Assembly: GCF_900101265.1 (NCBI RefSeq)
Contig: NZ_FMZS01000002.1
Span: 248,001 to 312,000 of the forward strand
Origin: Massilia sp. PDC64
Lineage (GTDB): Bacteria; Pseudomonadota; Gammaproteobacteria; Burkholderiales; Burkholderiaceae_D
Length of the DNA stretch: 64,000 nucleotides
Direction: 5' to 3'
Below, one piece after another: positions 63,232 through 64,000 of the stretch. Position 1 is the stretch's first letter. Each line of letters opens with the position of its first letter. The translations under genes were made by a program, and so were the position numbers. Below the pieces are notes generated by a model. That model was given only the letters and a program-made list of their open reading frames with translations. It did not search any database and was not told the DNA's origin.

Positions 63232-63645
63232 TCAGCCGTATGCGCCGCCCGTGTAGAGCAGGTCGAACAGGCGCGAGATCGTGGCGACGAGGGCCGTCGT
63301 TCCCACGAACATCGTGAGCACGACGAGCAGGATCACGAACCAGTGCGACGCGGACCGGCGGCCGGAGCGCGCGTTGTAGCGGGCATCCCATTTCTCGTCC
63401 GGCGTGAGGCCGAGGATGAGCGCTTCGCCGAAGCCGACGAGCCAGGACAGGATGAGCGGCAGCAGGACCCAGAAGGGATTCGGTGCGTGGCCGAGGCCAT
63501 ACACGAGGCCGGCCGCCGGGAGACTGCAGACGTGGAGCAGGCCGAGGCGGTCGACGCTGCCCTTGAGATAGAAGCGGTGCGCGCCGAGTCCGCCGAGCAG
63601 GAAGGCGAGGGCGGTGGCGAAGGTCTTGTTCTTGTGTTGCGACAT
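63232..63645 (-). CDS. TM2 domain protein
   Basis: 137 residues with an N-terminal TM2 domain, KNKTFATALAFLLGGLGAHRFYLKG, and three further membrane segments. The ATG at 63645 directly precedes SQHKNKT; the frame upstream starts with a TTG and is unlikely. TM2 proteins have no clear bacterial function. It is convergent with the lipoprotein gene, 6 nt between stops. Confidence 0.82.
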   Translation of the reverse strand: MSQHKNKTFATALAFLLGGLGAHRFYLKGSVDRLGLLHVCSLPAAGLVYGLGHAPNPFWVLLPLILSWLVGFGEALILGLTPDEKWDARYNARSGRRSASHWFVILLVVLTMFVGTTALVATISRLFDLLYTGGAYG

Positions 63646-63780
63646 CGATAGATTGTTGAAAGGAAAGCCATCAGTATCGTCCAAAAGCGGGCTCCATAGT
63701 GGCGGAGTGTCGCAAAATCGGCGATAATCTTGGATTCGGCCGGGACTGCGCGCCAGCGTTCTTGGTTTTTATGTAAATGC

Positions 63781-63810
63781 TTGCTGATGCAGGATAGAGC
63801 GCGCTATAAT
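63781..63810 (+). promoter_or_regulatory. rpsP promoter
   Basis: TTGCTG (63781-63786), 18-nt spacer and a perfect TATAAT (63805-63810), 39 nt before the rpsP ATG. This likely drives the rpsP-rimM-trmD-rplS operon beyond the window. Confidence 0.75.
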
Positions 63811-63848
63811 CGTCGGCTTTCTCCGTCCAGCTTACTTTTGGAAATATT

Positions 63849-64000
63849 ATGGTCGTTATTCGTTTAGCTCGTGGTGGTGCCAAGAAGCGCCCGTTCTACA
63901 ACATCGTTGCAACCGACTCGCGCAATCGCCGCGACGGCCGTTTCATCGAGCGCATCGGTTACTACAACCCGATGGCTTCGGGCAAAGAAGTCGGCCTGAA
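63849..64000 (+). CDS. rpsP: 30S ribosomal protein S16 (5' part)
   Basis: The first 50 codons read [20 protein letters not shown], then [20 protein letters not shown], the conserved start of S16. The gene is cut by the right edge of the window. It is a small-subunit assembly protein, usually followed by rimM, trmD and rplS. The ribosome site is weak (TTTTGGAAATATT). Confidence 0.95.
   Translation, partial: MVVIRLARGGAKKRPFYNIVATDSRNRRDGRFIERIGYYNPMASGKEVGL

Overview
This is a GC-rich, densely coding stretch of a betaproteobacterial chromosome. The gene repertoire (type-2 pyrF, lemA/TPM operon, sbcB, glnS, trpS, alaS, etfBA, an FadE/DmdC-type acyl-CoA dehydrogenase, rpsP) and the composition suggest Burkholderiales, most likely an Oxalobacteraceae member close to Massilia. 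That placement is inference from gene content; no 16S rRNA or tRNA gene was found. The right end is cut inside rpsP and the left end inside a pirin-family gene.

Layout. 1-10250: a pirin fragment, a secreted M20 peptidase, then a plus-strand galactoside operon (galT, an M24-like protein with degraded metal site, galK, a GH2 glycosidase), followed by a glycosyltransferase fused to a UDP-galactopyranose-mutase-like flavoprotein. 10277-15340: mostly minus-strand genes (Gly/Ser-rich lipoprotein, VanZ-like protein, zinc-ribbon protein, candidate sRNA, SDR dehydrogenase, lemA-TPM-TPM operon). 15461-27400: pyrF, two MFS transporters, sbcB, a cNMP-binding/GGDEF protein, a cytoplasmic BtuF-like protein, an acyltransferase, a ribosome-hibernation-type protein, DUF1345, an exported methyltransferase, and a 2Fe-2S flavoreductase divergent from an epimerase.

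27548-37215 is the most unusual part: three tandem copies, all on the minus strand, of a two-gene cassette. Each cassette has a membrane sensor histidine kinase followed by a GRDP-like (glycine-rich-domain-containing-protein-like) protein whose C-terminal tail is an array of short single-cysteine repeats. The repeat type differs per copy: FCASPH x6, YCASPR x11, YCAGPW x9. The kinase halves and GRDP domains are almost invariant while the sensor halves and tails have diverged. A conserved promoter-like block precedes each repeat-protein gene. No response regulator or known peptide-modifying enzyme lies in the window. I regard this as the best candidate for an undescribed system.

37388-64000: glnS, a J-domain protein heading a run of uncharacterised genes, a CaiB/BaiF CoA-transferase, a KefB-type antiporter, a GH1/RmlD fusion, trpS preceded by what looks like a classical ribosome-mediated Trp attenuator (leader peptide with tandem Trp codons plus terminator), a zinc-ribbon membrane protein, DUF3597 and DUF1294 proteins, a phosphodiesterase, an isolated flagellinolysin (flagellin with an inserted metalloprotease) behind a sigma-28-like promoter, alaS, a TusA-family protein, etfB-etfA, the acyl-CoA dehydrogenase that probably feeds electrons to EtfAB, a Pro/Thr-linker lipoprotein, a TM2 protein and the start of rpsP.
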